Shown here: piece after piece, positions 43,936 to 51,636 of the stretch | How positions within the stretch are numbered: position 1 is the first letter of the stretch | How the letters are laid out: each line of letters opens with the position of its first letter | NCBI RefSeq assembly: GCF_007680605.1 | Contig: NZ_VEIO01000002.1 | Span: 493,899 to 557,898, forward strand | Origin: Paenibacillus xylanexedens | GTDB lineage: Bacteria > Bacillota > Bacilli > Paenibacillales > Paenibacillaceae | Direction: 5' to 3' | DNA length: 64,000 bases | Notes under the pieces: generated by a model | Database searches by the model: none | Told to the model about the DNA's origin: nothing | What the model saw: the letters and a program-made list of their open reading frames with translations, nothing else | Translations under genes and position numbers: made by a program

Positions 43936-44337
43936 ATGAGAAGTAATTATGGAAGCTACGACGATCCAGAACCGTGCCCTTACTGCGGCGATGATTGCCA
44001 TGCGGACTTTGTGGATGTAGGAGTTGGAATGGTTCAATGCGGCCCTTACCATTGCGAAAGTTGTGGAGCCAGCGAAATTGGGCCTGAGCTCAAAAATTGG
44101 TACGTAGGCGAGAGAGATGAATACGGATCAGTAATTAAACCTGAATACAAGGATGGATTTCCTGTTCTAAGCGATGGACACCCTTTCTCGGAAGTAGAAC
44201 TTGAAAAGGGATGGTACGACCCTAATAAAAAGAAAGTTTCGCCTTATGCAAACACAATTAATGGGGTGCTGGTGGATCACCAAACTGCAAAAATCGCTTA
44301 CGAATTAGGATTTTTAGATGAAAAGAAGTTTGATTGA
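43936..44337 (+). CDS. zinc-ribbon phage protein (Lar-like start)
   Basis: 133 residues. CPYCGDDCHADFV and CGPYHCESCGASEIGPELKNW form a zinc ribbon like that of the Lar restriction-alleviation family; the rest is longer than Lar and not recognised. GGGAGGAA precedes ATG 43936. Confidence 0.65.
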   Translation: MRSNYGSYDDPEPCPYCGDDCHADFVDVGVGMVQCGPYHCESCGASEIGPELKNWYVGERDEYGSVIKPEYKDGFPVLSDGHPFSEVELEKGWYDPNKKKVSPYANTINGVLVDHQTAKIAYELGFLDEKKFD

Positions 44338-44382
44338 CCACGATTTAACCCACCAATAAACCATCTAAGGGAGGATACACCC

Positions 44383-44571
44383 ATGCAAGATCAAGCAAAT
44401 TTGACAAATGAGCAGACAGTGGAAGAGAAACTGATTGCTACTTATACAGCCTTTTTAGATCACAATATGGAGCCTCAGCATTATGGACTAAAAGAGCATC
44501 AACTGTTTCAACAAGGAATGTTAACAGCACTAAAAATCCTTGGAATGAAAGTTCCTGGAATTAACGATTAG
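44383..44571 (+). CDS. small hypothetical phage protein
   Basis: 62 residues (MQDQANLTNEQTVEEKLIA...). The SD segment GGGAGGATA is shared with several nearby genes. Helical, no motif. Confidence 0.65.
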   Translation: MQDQANLTNEQTVEEKLIATYTAFLDHNMEPQHYGLKEHQLFQQGMLTALKILGMKVPGIND

Positions 44572-44591
44572 GGCTGGAGCGGAGGATGCAG

Positions 44592-44762
44592 ATGGAAAGA
44601 CCACAACTTAACACTACAGCATTACAGATTTGCAACCAAAATTACAAGTCTAATTGCGGAGGGTGCCCGATCCGCAAAGCATGTGTACAAGGGATTGGAG
44701 CAGGTCAAGACGCACTTAATCGTTGGGTTACAGGAGTAAACGAAGCGGCAGAAGGGGTTTAG
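44592..44762 (+). CDS. small four-cysteine phage protein
   Basis: 56 residues. CNQNYKSNCGGCPIRKACV carries four cysteines in a C-x7-C-x2-C-x5-C layout, as for a small Zn or Fe-S site. SD GGAGG, ATG 44592. Confidence 0.6.
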   Translation: MERPQLNTTALQICNQNYKSNCGGCPIRKACVQGIGAGQDALNRWVTGVNEAAEGV

Positions 44763-44792
44763 GGTAGCATCCCCAGGAAGGGAGTAAGACAC

Positions 44793-44975
44793 ATGAAACA
44801 ATACGCAGTGTATAAAGGCGAAAAATTGGTAGCAATGGGTACGTCCTATCAATGTGCCCAGCAGATGGGTGTAACCGCAAAGTATATCGTATGGATGACA
44901 ATGCCGGCGGTAAAAAAACGGCTGGCGAAACGGAAAAACCCGGATAAAGCAACGACTTGTGACGTGCTTGACTGA
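44793..44975 (+). CDS. small hypothetical phage protein
   Basis: 60 residues (MKQYAVYKGEKLVAMGTSYQ...). The pattern GTSYQCAQQMGVTAKYIVWM is found in small phage proteins with an HTH-like helix pair. SD AAGGGAG. Confidence 0.65.
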   Translation: MKQYAVYKGEKLVAMGTSYQCAQQMGVTAKYIVWMTMPAVKKRLAKRKNPDKATTCDVLD

Positions 44976-44990
44976 GGGGTACCAAAGAGG

Positions 44991-45011
44991 AAGGGGCATA
45001 GCCTCTTCCCA
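44991..45011 (+). repeat. hairpin GGAAGGGG/CCTCTTCC
   Basis: An 8-bp stem (one G-U) with loop CATAG in the ~130-bp gap after the 60-residue gene. No T run. It is the first of several hairpins in the 45-49 kb region. Confidence 0.55.
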
Positions 45012-45074
45012 CCATATAAAACATTAATAAAATTGGAACGGTACCGCTGTTTTTACATTATTTAGATTAATTTG

Positions 45075-45099
45075 TGGGTTTAGGCCCACCAAAGGAGAG
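45075..45099 (+). promoter_or_regulatory. hairpin-SD leader 1
   Basis: GTGGG (45075-45079) pairs with CCCAC (45086-45090), directly followed by CAAAGGAGAG, the SD of the gene at 45105. Confidence 0.6.
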
Positions 45100-45104
45100 A
45101 TAAC

Positions 45105-45311
45105 ATGCACCAGTTCGAAGGACGTAGGAACAGAGCTAAAGCTTGGTGCTTTGATAACGGAGTTACACGTGAACAAATAGAAACAGCCTGGAACAATGCA
45201 ATCAAAGCTGGAAATCAGAAGATTATCCAACTCAAGAACAGCGGATGTATATGGGAGGATATAAACCATGTTTTAATCATGCAGTTGCTTGAACGGTACG
45301 GCAATAAATAA
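45105..45311 (+). CDS. small hypothetical phage protein
   Basis: 68 residues (MHQFEGRRNRAKAWCFDNGVTRE...). Helical. Translated from hairpin-SD leader 1. No family recognised. Confidence 0.62.
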   Translation: MHQFEGRRNRAKAWCFDNGVTREQIETAWNNAIKAGNQKIIQLKNSGCIWEDINHVLIMQLLERYGNK

Positions 45312-45313
45312 GT

Positions 45314-45343
45314 GAGGTCCATAGGGCCTCTTACCAAGGAGGG
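45314..45343 (+). promoter_or_regulatory. hairpin-SD leader 2
   Basis: GAGGTCC (45314-45320) pairs with GGGCCTC (45324-45330), 3-nt loop, then TTACCAAGGAGGGATATA, the SD of the gene at 45352. Confidence 0.65.
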
Positions 45344-45351
45344 ATATACAG

Positions 45352-45672
45352 ATGGACTACAACAAATTAACTGAAGACCTGAAAGCCGCACACAATGCGT
45401 CTAAGGATGCTACCGAGTTCACGGTGGATGGAGGCACGGCGAACGTAGATAAAGTATTCCTTTCGTTGCCAAGAGCGCGAGAAGCAAAGGTGTTGGCGGC
45501 TATCAAGGCTGCTGGATTGTACTGCCGTGGAAAGCGGCGTTGGATCGGAGACGGATATATGCTGACGGTCAGCAAGGGGCAAGGAGACGTTAACACAAAG
45601 GCTGTGACGGTGTTTGTAGCTGAGATGGAACGAAGAGGTTACCAAGTGCTTGCATATCGCCAAATGGATTAA
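45352..45672 (+). CDS. hypothetical phage protein
   Basis: 106 residues (MDYNKLTEDLKAAHNASKDATEF...). Alternating helix-strand pattern with RAREAKVLAAIKAAGLYCRGKRRWIGDGY, a possible small alpha/beta nucleic-acid-binding fold (inference). Preceded by hairpin-SD leader 2. Confidence 0.65.
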   Translation: MDYNKLTEDLKAAHNASKDATEFTVDGGTANVDKVFLSLPRAREAKVLAAIKAAGLYCRGKRRWIGDGYMLTVSKGQGDVNTKAVTVFVAEMERRGYQVLAYRQMD

Positions 45673-45688
45673 GGGAGGAAAACCAATT

Positions 45689-45985
45689 ATGAGAACACCT
45701 ATGGAAATTAAACGTATCCTGGCAGCGGCAAGAGTACCGTATCCAGACATTTTAATGGACGAATTAGAAGAGGCTCAGAATGAAGTAGAGCGGCTCCGCA
45801 AGGAGATTGAAGAGGTACACACGTATCGCAAGAGCATGGTTAAGCTAATGAGAGATGTGACGGACATCCTTTCTATGAGCAATCCAGCTTCTCCGGATGT
45901 AGCACTAGAACGCATATATAGATGGCTGGAAGAGAACAAGCCAGTGGGTCAGGAAGGAGAGGGGAACCAAGATGAAACGGTATGA
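45689..45985 (+). CDS. hypothetical phage protein, coiled coil
   Basis: 98 residues from ATG 45689 (SD GGGAGGAAA). A coiled coil spans about 18-45 (LEEAQNEVERLRKEIEEVHTYR). No family recognised. It overlaps the next gene by 14 bp. Confidence 0.65.
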   Translation: MRTPMEIKRILAAARVPYPDILMDELEEAQNEVERLRKEIEEVHTYRKSMVKLMRDVTDILSMSNPASPDVALERIYRWLEENKPVGQEGEGNQDETV

Positions 45986-46121
45986 GGTTCTCAAAAACCT
46001 TCACAATATCAACGAAATGACAGACCATGAGATTGAAATAAACAAAGAGTTCATTCGTCAAACGGCTATTGCTGCATACAGCTTAATCAAACAAAAATAC
46101 AAACCAAAGGAGAAGGGTTGA
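45972..46121 (+). CDS. small hypothetical phage protein
   Basis: 49 residues (MKRYEVLKNLHNINEMTDHE...). Its SD GGAGAGGGG and start lie inside the previous gene. Its stop lies in the arm of hairpin-SD leader 3. Confidence 0.6.
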   Translation: MKRYEVLKNLHNINEMTDHEIEINKEFIRQTAIAAYSLIKQKYKPKEKG

Positions 46122-46153
46122 GGCTAGGGCCTCTCCCTACTAAGGAGGATATA
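46120..46153 (+). promoter_or_regulatory. hairpin-SD leader 3
   Basis: GAGGC (46120-46124) pairs with GCCTC (46129-46133), loop TAGG, then TCCCTACTAAGGAGGATATAA, the SD of the gene at 46160. Confidence 0.65.
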
Positions 46154-46159
46154 ACGCAC

Positions 46160-46471
46160 ATGAACGTAAAGGACATGACAAATGAACATCTGAATATTGA
46201 GTTGTCCAAACTGCTTGGTAAAACTGAAAAAAATGCTACACAAATTAACTACGGTCATATTTGCGACTATTGCACTGACGCTGTTACCTCGTCGGAACTA
46301 CAAGAGAAAATTATCGGGATTGATACAGAACGGTACGTTAGGAATTTAGGTGGGGTTGTGAGCGATTGGAAGAATGAGAAGTACAAGTGGAACACAGTTG
46401 CCAAATTATTGACTGCTACGCCTCGTCAAATCGCTGAGGCAGCGTATATGACATTGAGGGAGGATATATAG
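46160..46471 (+). CDS. hypothetical phage protein
   Basis: 103 residues from ATG 46160. HICDYCTDAVTSSELQEKI has a CxxC; the N-terminus LKMTNEHLNIELSKLLG-like and the C-terminus TVAKLLTATPRQIAEAAYMTL resemble Phage_ABA_S neighbours. The last codons (R-E-D-I) are themselves the SD GGGAGGATA of the next gene. Confidence 0.62.
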   Translation: MNVKDMTNEHLNIELSKLLGKTEKNATQINYGHICDYCTDAVTSSELQEKIIGIDTERYVRNLGGVVSDWKNEKYKWNTVAKLLTATPRQIAEAAYMTLREDI

Positions 46472-46885
46472 ATGACACAAACAGCGTTGACCCGGGAGCA
46501 AGTGTTGGCGATGGAGCCCGGAAATAAACTAAATGCATGGGTTGCTTGGAAAGTGATGGGGTACAGTGCAACAGACACCAGTTTTAATCCGCATAAAGGT
46601 GAACTTTATATTCGAAAACTTGTGAAAAATGCAAGCTTAGGAAAACTTCCAAATGGTGTTGCAATAGTTGAATTTGCATACATGGAAATGTTGCCTGAAT
46701 TCTCTGAGAATATTACAGCGGCGTGGGAAGTCTTCACACACTTTGATATGCCGCTTGTTCAAAAAATGTTTGATAGAGATGACCGGGATTACTACATTTG
46801 TGAAATTGGACCATATCGAGCAAGAGGGGCAACAGCGCCCGAAGCAATCTGTAAGGCAGCTCTATTGGCTGTACTGGACATATAG
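46472..46885 (+). CDS. phage ABA-sandwich domain protein
   Basis: 137 residues. LNAWVAWKVMGY at the start, ENITAAWEVFTHF in the middle and ARGATAPEAICKAALLAVL at the end match the Phage_ABA_S family found in many Firmicute phages. Function unknown. Starts 1 bp after the previous stop. Confidence 0.8.
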   Translation: MTQTALTREQVLAMEPGNKLNAWVAWKVMGYSATDTSFNPHKGELYIRKLVKNASLGKLPNGVAIVEFAYMEMLPEFSENITAAWEVFTHFDMPLVQKMFDRDDRDYYICEIGPYRARGATAPEAICKAALLAVLDI

Positions 46886-46899
46886 GAGGGATAGACGTA

Positions 46900-47178
46900 A
46901 TGGAACGAACAGCGAAGATACATGAACTAAAAGTGTTACCTGAGTACTTTAAAGCGCTTTGGGACGGAACAAAGACATTCGAAGTCCGGCTGAACGACCG
47001 GGATTATCAAGTTGGAGATACGTTGTTTCTGCTAGAGATTGACCCTGAAACAAAGATCAGAACAGGCTCAGGATTATGTAAGCGGGTGACATACATTTTG
47101 GACGCGCCGGAGTATGTGAAAGAAGGATACGTAATTATGGGTTTGAGCAACTGGTCTCGAAAGGCAGACAGTGAATAA
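46900..47178 (+). CDS. DUF3850 (ASCH/PUA-like) protein
   Basis: 92 residues. HELKVLPEYFKALWDGTKTFEVRLNDRDYQVGDTLFLLE and a late RVTYILDAPEYVKEGYVIMGL match DUF3850. This PUA-like fold is expected to bind RNA or modified nucleotides. SD GGAGGGATA. Confidence 0.85.
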   Translation: MERTAKIHELKVLPEYFKALWDGTKTFEVRLNDRDYQVGDTLFLLEIDPETKIRTGSGLCKRVTYILDAPEYVKEGYVIMGLSNWSRKADSE

Positions 47179-47179
47179 T

Positions 47180-47193
47180 TGGCCGATAGGCCA
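47180..47193 (+). repeat. small hairpin TGGCC/GGCCA
   Basis: A 5-bp perfect stem with GATA loop right after the DUF3850 stop, 30 bp before hairpin-SD leader 4. Confidence 0.55.
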
Positions 47194-47221
47194 TCGTTTC
47201 GACCGAAATACTTAACTCAGT

Positions 47222-47260
47222 GGAGGCCGGATCAGTCTGGTCTCCCCAAATAGGAGGATA
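47222..47260 (+). promoter_or_regulatory. hairpin-SD leader 4
   Basis: A 10-bp stem GGAGGCCGGA/TCTGGTCTCC (47222-47231 with 47236-47245, two G-U pairs) with TCAG loop, then CCCAAATAGGAGGATATAC, the SD of the gene at 47267. The strongest of the series. Confidence 0.7.
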
Positions 47261-47266
47261 TACAAG

Positions 47267-47698
47267 ATGAATATAAAAGCACCGCGTGCATGGTACAAAC
47301 CGTTGGGCGTTATGATTCAGCCCGAGAGCGTGGAAAGTATCAACTTTGAAACGAAGGTAATCGGTGTGTACATGGTCATAGATGGCAGAGGGTTCCACCG
47401 TCTCCGTCTGAGTGACTTCGAACTAATGTGGCCTGTAGGGATTTCAGATATGAACGGAAAAGCCATGTATCAAAAGGACATCATGAAGGTTCCTGATCTT
47501 TACGAAACACCAGAGAATACCCAAATGACTTACCACAATGCAATTATCGACTTTAGCTCTTATACATTTTGGCTCGGCAATGACCCGTTATACGAAGATG
47601 CAGATTACATCTCAGCAGAGTGCGAAATCATTGGAAATGTCTATGAAAACCCGGAGTTGGCTCCCAAGGAAGGAGCGGATAAGCATGAGCCTGTATGA
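47267..47698 (+). CDS. YopX-family protein 1
   Basis: 143 residues. LMWPVGISDMNGKAMYQKDIMKVPD matches the YopX core (variant of GLKDKNGKEIYEGDI), and CEIIGNVYENPEL is the usual YopX C-terminus. Function is unknown; the family is common in Bacillus and Lactococcus phages. The tail codons KEGADKHEP contain the SD of the next gene. Confidence 0.82.
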   Translation: MNIKAPRAWYKPLGVMIQPESVESINFETKVIGVYMVIDGRGFHRLRLSDFELMWPVGISDMNGKAMYQKDIMKVPDLYETPENTQMTYHNAIIDFSSYTFWLGNDPLYEDADYISAECEIIGNVYENPELAPKEGADKHEPV

Positions 47699-48065
47699 GT
47701 TTGGAGCGAGAGCCTGGGATATTGAAACCAAAGAGATGTCATATGACTTTCTGGATCGTACATGGTTGAAGGTAGCTGTATTGTCTCCTTATGTAGTGTT
47801 GATGATCAAATCTGGGGTCAAAGACAGCAAAGGTAATGATTATTACGATGGTGACATTGTCAGTGTGAACAAGCTGACTTTTAAAAGTAGTGCTCTGTTG
47901 CCTGAAAATCTGGTTGTGAGGTTATACGACGGAATGTTCCAGTTATTCAGAGGCAAGGAGCCTTTAATGGGCTTGCATTTGGGATACATTGCTGACGGAG
48001 AAGTGATCGGAAATATCTACGAAAACCCTGAATTATTGGGTGGGGAAGGAGCGGATACAGAATGA
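47685..48065 (+). CDS. YopX-family protein 2
   Basis: 126 residues from ATG 47685. YEFGARAWDIETKEMSYDFLDRTWL, MIKSGVKDSKGNDYYDGDIVSVN and EVIGNIYENPELL mark a second YopX copy, a tandem paralogue of the gene before. The SD GGAAGGAG lies in that gene's end. Confidence 0.85.
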   Translation: MSLYEFGARAWDIETKEMSYDFLDRTWLKVAVLSPYVVLMIKSGVKDSKGNDYYDGDIVSVNKLTFKSSALLPENLVVRLYDGMFQLFRGKEPLMGLHLGYIADGEVIGNIYENPELLGGEGADTE

Positions 48066-48286
48066 TAGAGTGGCGTAAATACGATCCAACAGACCGGAGC
48101 ATCGAAAGCCATGTACCGCATCTGGTCACAAATGGCACTGAGATTATAAGGGCATTCCACGCAAATAACTTGGGACACGGATACGCATGGTACAAGTGCC
48201 AGAGGGACACAGGATATGACCAACTCATCGACATGCCAGTTGTAACACATTGGGCGCCTATCAACCTACCTGGGGAGGAAACATAA
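48062..48286 (+). CDS. DUF551-like phage protein
   Basis: 74 residues. GYAWYKCQRDTGYDQLIDMPVVTHWAPINLPGEE resembles the DUF551 ending VTHWMPLP. Function unknown. Overlaps the preceding stop (ATGA). Confidence 0.65.
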   Translation: MIEWRKYDPTDRSIESHVPHLVTNGTEIIRAFHANNLGHGYAWYKCQRDTGYDQLIDMPVVTHWAPINLPGEET

Positions 48287-48478
48287 ATGGCACAATACGA
48301 ATTTTGGGCAAGGTTGGATAAAAAGAATGAAGTAATCGACATCCCGGATGAAGAATTCGAAGGCAAGACTGAAAAAGAAATTGAGGACATGTTGTTAGAT
48401 AAGCACATTGTATGGGCTCGCAAACAGATATACGGCGGATGGTACAGCCTTATCCTACCTGGGGAGGAAGAAGCATGA
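48287..48478 (+). CDS. small hypothetical phage protein
   Basis: 63 residues (MAQYEFWARLDKKNEVIDIPDEEFE...), ending WYSLILPGEEEA, with the same LPGEE tail as the preceding gene because the SD GGGGAGGAA is coded there. Resembles small phage proteins of the KNEVIDIPDEEFEG type. Confidence 0.65.
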   Translation: MAQYEFWARLDKKNEVIDIPDEEFEGKTEKEIEDMLLDKHIVWARKQIYGGWYSLILPGEEEA

Positions 48479-48900
48479 GAGAGATCAAGTTTCGCGGCAT
48501 GGGCATAGATGGAGGATGGAATTACGGGTTACTCACGGTGCTCGAGAGAAATTACATGAGGATCGAGAAGGGACATTACATTTCCAACAGTTCAGGCTTG
48601 CCATTTGCTTACCGCGTAAGGCCAGAAACAGTTGGGCAGTACTCCGGACTAAAGGACAAGAATGGAAAAGAGATATATGAGGGAGATATCGTTGAGTCGG
48701 AAGACATGGAGCATGACGAATATGGATACTACATTGGTAGAAAAAAAGTGGTTGGGAAGGTTGTTTATTTAAACACTAGCTTTATGATGCATTGGACAAG
48801 TGGTAAATTGACTGATCTTACGTATGCAGCGGATTATCACAAATTGCTTGGAAACCAGTTTGAACACCCACACTTACTAGAGGGTAGGGATGAAGCATGA
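48475..48900 (+). CDS. YopX-family protein 3
   Basis: 141 residues from ATG 48475. MREIKFRGMGIDGGWNYG, VRPETVGQYSGLKDKNGKEIYEGDIVE and LLGNQFEHPHLLEG are canonical YopX. The most typical of the three copies here. Confidence 0.92.
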   Translation: MREIKFRGMGIDGGWNYGLLTVLERNYMRIEKGHYISNSSGLPFAYRVRPETVGQYSGLKDKNGKEIYEGDIVESEDMEHDEYGYYIGRKKVVGKVVYLNTSFMMHWTSGKLTDLTYAADYHKLLGNQFEHPHLLEGRDEA

Positions 48901-49235
48901 AACTGATCGATGCAGATAAGCTGCTGGAGTGGTTAGCAGAGAAATCGTCTCACCTCGGAAATGATCATCGAATGACGGCGTTTGAAGAAGTGCAAGAAAG
49001 CATAGAAAACGGCATGTTCGCTCCAGACGACATTTTCAAGATAAATGTAGGGGATAGAGTCAGGCATGCAGGACACAAATGCTCAGGAACGGTGGTCACT
49101 ATATCTAAAAACGGGCAAAACGCATATGTGGAATGGGATAGATTGATTTTCACGGGTTCTGTCAAAGTCAGCGATCTGAAACTGGAGGGTAGGGAGTCTA
49201 TACCCAAGGAGGATACTGATGAGATACACATTTGA
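48897..49235 (+). CDS. hypothetical phage protein
   Basis: 112 residues. KLIDADKLLEWLAEK at the start is common among small phage proteins; the middle FKINVGDRVRHAGHKCSGTVVTISKNGQNAYVEWD looks like an SH3-like barrel. It contains hairpin-SD leader 5 in its last codons. Confidence 0.68.
   Translation: MKLIDADKLLEWLAEKSSHLGNDHRMTAFEEVQESIENGMFAPDDIFKINVGDRVRHAGHKCSGTVVTISKNGQNAYVEWDRLIFTGSVKVSDLKLEGRESIPKEDTDEIHI
49187..49215 (+). promoter_or_regulatory. hairpin-SD leader 5
   Basis: GGGTA (49187-49191) pairs with TACCC (49201-49205), then AAGGAGGATACTG, the SD of the gene at 49219. This one lies inside the 3' end of the preceding gene. Confidence 0.55.
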
Positions 49236-49434
49236 ATATGAAGTTTTGTCCAGCCAATCGAGTTCAGAGTTTAGCCAAGAGGCAGAAAGCCAAGAAGAAG
49301 CTGCTGCATTGATTGTTGCCCGAATTGCTGATCTGGAGTTTACAGATGAATCAGATATAAAACTGGGCAAGGTAATCGCCATCAGTAAGAAGGTCGGAGA
49401 CAACTACATTGCTTGTGAAGGGTGTGCATCTTAA
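49219..49434 (+). CDS. small hypothetical phage protein
   Basis: 71 residues ([24 protein letters not shown]...), acidic, with C-terminal CEGCAS. The stop overlaps the thyA start. Confidence 0.65.
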   Translation: MRYTFEYEVLSSQSSSEFSQEAESQEEAAALIVARIADLEFTDESDIKLGKVIAISKKVGDNYIACEGCAS

Positions 49435-50237
49435 TGAAAAACTATCTAGAACTACTACAAGACATATTAGATAACGGTAAAGCCAAGGGAGATCGAACCG
49501 GTACAGGAACGTTATCAGTGTTCGGAAGGCAGCTGAGATTCAATCTTTCAGAAGGATTTCCTCTTATAACAACGAAGAAAATACACCTTCCATCTGTGGT
49601 GCATGAGTTGCTTTGGTTTCTAAGCGGAGATACGAATATCAAGTACCTGCAGGATAACGGAATAAAGATATGGGATGCATGGGCAAATGAGTATGGAAAT
49701 CTCGGCCCGGTGTATGGAGAGCAATGGAGAGCGTGGTCCCACCCATATAACGAAATAGGTTATGAAGTTGACCAAATTGCTGATGTGATCCAGTCAATCA
49801 AAGATGATCCAGATTCCCGGCGTCATGTAGTCAGTGCATGGAATGCTGCAGATATAAGACACATGAAACTACCACCTTGTCATTATTCATTTCAGTTCGT
49901 TGTAAGCGAAGGCAAACTATCATGCATTTTTAATATGAGATCCACCGACGTTTTCCTCGGATTGCCCTTTAATATTGCAAGCTATGCCCTCTTAACCCAC
50001 ATGATCGCTCAACAATGTGATCTAGAGGTCGGAGAATTGGTATACAGTGGTGCTGATGTTCATATTTACCTGAATCACATTGATCAAGTCAAAGAGCAGC
50101 TGACACGCGAACCATTCCCACTACCTCAACTACACATTAAACGCAAGCCTAAGAGCATCGACGATTACGTATACGAGGACTTTGAGTTTATCGGGTACAA
50201 ACATCACCCAGCTATCAAAGCGCCTGTATCGGTGTAA
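49434..50237 (+). CDS. thyA: thymidylate synthase (ThyA)
   Basis: 267 residues. [31 protein letters not shown], the active-site [27 protein letters not shown] and [12 protein letters not shown] are all present. It converts dUMP to dTMP with methylene-THF. Being inside the phage early region, next to dut, it would boost dTTP during infection. ATG 49434; an upstream in-frame codon at 49422 has no SD. Confidence 0.96.
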   Translation: MKNYLELLQDILDNGKAKGDRTGTGTLSVFGRQLRFNLSEGFPLITTKKIHLPSVVHELLWFLSGDTNIKYLQDNGIKIWDAWANEYGNLGPVYGEQWRAWSHPYNEIGYEVDQIADVIQSIKDDPDSRRHVVSAWNAADIRHMKLPPCHYSFQFVVSEGKLSCIFNMRSTDVFLGLPFNIASYALLTHMIAQQCDLEVGELVYSGADVHIYLNHIDQVKEQLTREPFPLPQLHIKRKPKSIDDYVYEDFEFIGYKHHPAIKAPVSV

Positions 50238-50248
50238 GGAGTGGTCGT

Positions 50249-50452
50249 ATGGACGAGATAAAAGTAAAGGCTAAGACCAAGTGGGTGTGGACGGAACTGG
50301 CGCAACGAAAGAATCCGAATCATTCAAGGGCCGGCGATCCGATATGGCCTCATTTCCAAACCGAAGCACCCAAACAATGGTTAGATGATGGACTCATACA
50401 AGATGAAACAGAAGTAGTTAAAGAAGGACAGATGTCCATATTCGATTATTAG
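50249..50452 (+). CDS. small hypothetical phage protein
   Basis: 67 residues (MDEIKVKAKTKWVWTELAQRK...), ending GQMSIFDY. The IFDY-type tail resembles a PIP-like or SSB-like peptide, an inference only. Confidence 0.65.
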   Translation: MDEIKVKAKTKWVWTELAQRKNPNHSRAGDPIWPHFQTEAPKQWLDDGLIQDETEVVKEGQMSIFDY

Positions 50453-50468
50453 AGGGAGAGGAAAGCGA

Positions 50469-51008
50469 ATGACAACAGCACAGCTTAGTCCAGAAGTGAG
50501 TGTACACGACTTGGGAGAAGCAACAATTCAGAACTATAAAAAGTCGCGTAAAATAGCTGAAGATGCATATGACCGGGCTAAGATGAACGATAATGAAGCT
50601 GACAAAAAGTTGATTTCTAAAATGGTATCTGATTGTAATTATGCTATTGAATGGTTAAGCACAGGAAGAAGACCAGGAAACAAGCGCGGGGTTGAACGAT
50701 TAGCATCATATCAACGCGAGAAATTAGTTGACCCACTCAAGATGCAAGCTTATGTACAAAAAGGGCACGCGGGGAGCAGTGCCAACCTATCGGACTGGCA
50801 GCTTTATCAGATTGAGGATGCACTTACTCGTTTATCTCCAAGAGAGAGAGAATGTTATATCATGAAGCACGGTGACTGCTTCTCATACGCTGATATTGCA
50901 ATGATCCTTAACATCAGTAAGAGTGCAGTACAGAGTTATGTAAAGACTGCACAACATAAAATATCATATGATTTACATAATAGCCTGTTTTTAGGAGGTT
51001 ATGAATGA
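50469..51008 (+). CDS. sigma-70 region 4-like late gene regulator (ArpU/Xpf type)
   Basis: 179 residues. The C-terminal half has ALTRLSPRERECYIMKHGDCFSYADIAMILNISKSAVQSYVKTAQHKI, a region-4 helix-turn-helix. The N-terminal part ADKKLISKMVSDCNYAIEWLSTGRRPGNKRGVERLA is typical of prophage late activators. Its place at the end of the early genes and before the terminase block fits control of late transcription. Confidence 0.85.
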   Translation: MTTAQLSPEVSVHDLGEATIQNYKKSRKIAEDAYDRAKMNDNEADKKLISKMVSDCNYAIEWLSTGRRPGNKRGVERLASYQREKLVDPLKMQAYVQKGHAGSSANLSDWQLYQIEDALTRLSPRERECYIMKHGDCFSYADIAMILNISKSAVQSYVKTAQHKISYDLHNSLFLGGYE

Positions 51009-51379
51009 GAAAATGAATAGTTTGATGTGATTTTCCGAAAAGAAAACGTTGAAATTCCCCATACGAATGCCACCTATAGGTAGAGAGAATAAATAATTCT
51101 CTCTCCATAGGAATTAATAATAACTTGTCATAACCGCTTGAGGGTTACGCTCAGTTGCGTGGCTTGAGGTTATGAGGGGTAAATTAAGCGGGTTCATCTA
51201 ATCCGCAGCGACCATGCAACAAAAGCGTATGGTCAAAATGATGTGGTGGCGGAATATAGACGCATAGCAGAGTTCTGGACAGTTACCTTACGAGTACACA
51301 AATACTGTCTTGCAGGGGTGTGAGTCCCTTGCCCACATCAACAACAACATCGTGTATAATTACCTTCAGGGGTGATGAT
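51009..51379. other. non-coding region with several stem-loops
   Basis: No credible gene in ~370 bp. It holds a long hairpin (51073-51111), CATAACC/GGTTATG pairing with an inner ACGC/GCGT and a repeated GCTTGAGG (about 51128-51176), GACCATGC/GCGTATGGTC (about 51209-51233), and a 100-nt tRNA-like stretch closed by GATGTGG/CCACATC (51240-51339). The density of helices suggests a structured RNA or decayed tRNA genes between the late regulator and tRNA-Ile. Confidence 0.6.
51073..51111 (+). repeat. long hairpin after the late regulator
   Basis: AGAGAGAAT pairs with ATTCTCTCT around AAATA. Outside it GG/CC and CCTAT/ATAGG continue the stem with two single-base bulges, about 16 bp in all. No T run follows. 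Confidence 0.75.
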
Positions 51380-51634
51380 ATGTACGGAATTAAACAAGTA
51401 TTAATTGAAAATTCGAATGAACCGGGTGATAAGATTGTATCAGTAGAGTTGGGTGATCTTAGGCATCTGGTGGAAAACATTCGATGTGAGTACCATGAGT
51501 TGAACAAAGCCATTGAAAAAGCGATTTATAACGCGCCTAATTTGAATGTTGTTGAATTGAGTCAAACAAAGCATCGACTTCAAAACATGTACACAATATT
51601 GACTGGTCTTAGCATAGATGAAATTATGAAATAG
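51380..51634 (+). CDS. hypothetical phage protein
   Basis: 84 residues from ATG 51380 (SD AGGGGTGATG). Helical, with LGDLRHLVENIRCEYHELNKAIEKAIYNAPNLNVVELS. No family recognised. A terminator follows directly. Confidence 0.65.
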   Translation: MYGIKQVLIENSNEPGDKIVSVELGDLRHLVENIRCEYHELNKAIEKAIYNAPNLNVVELSQTKHRLQNMYTILTGLSIDEIMK

Positions 51635-51636
51635 GG

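Noticed and set aside
45075..49215. Hairpins as ordinary intrinsic terminators
   Set aside because: They lack T runs and are followed at once by an SD and start codon, so a translational or mRNA-processing role is more likely.
51240..51339. Possible second tRNA (Leu-like)
   Set aside because: Acceptor ends and D-arm look tRNA-like, but no proper anticodon arm forms and the T-loop lacks the TTC core; kept only as structured RNA.
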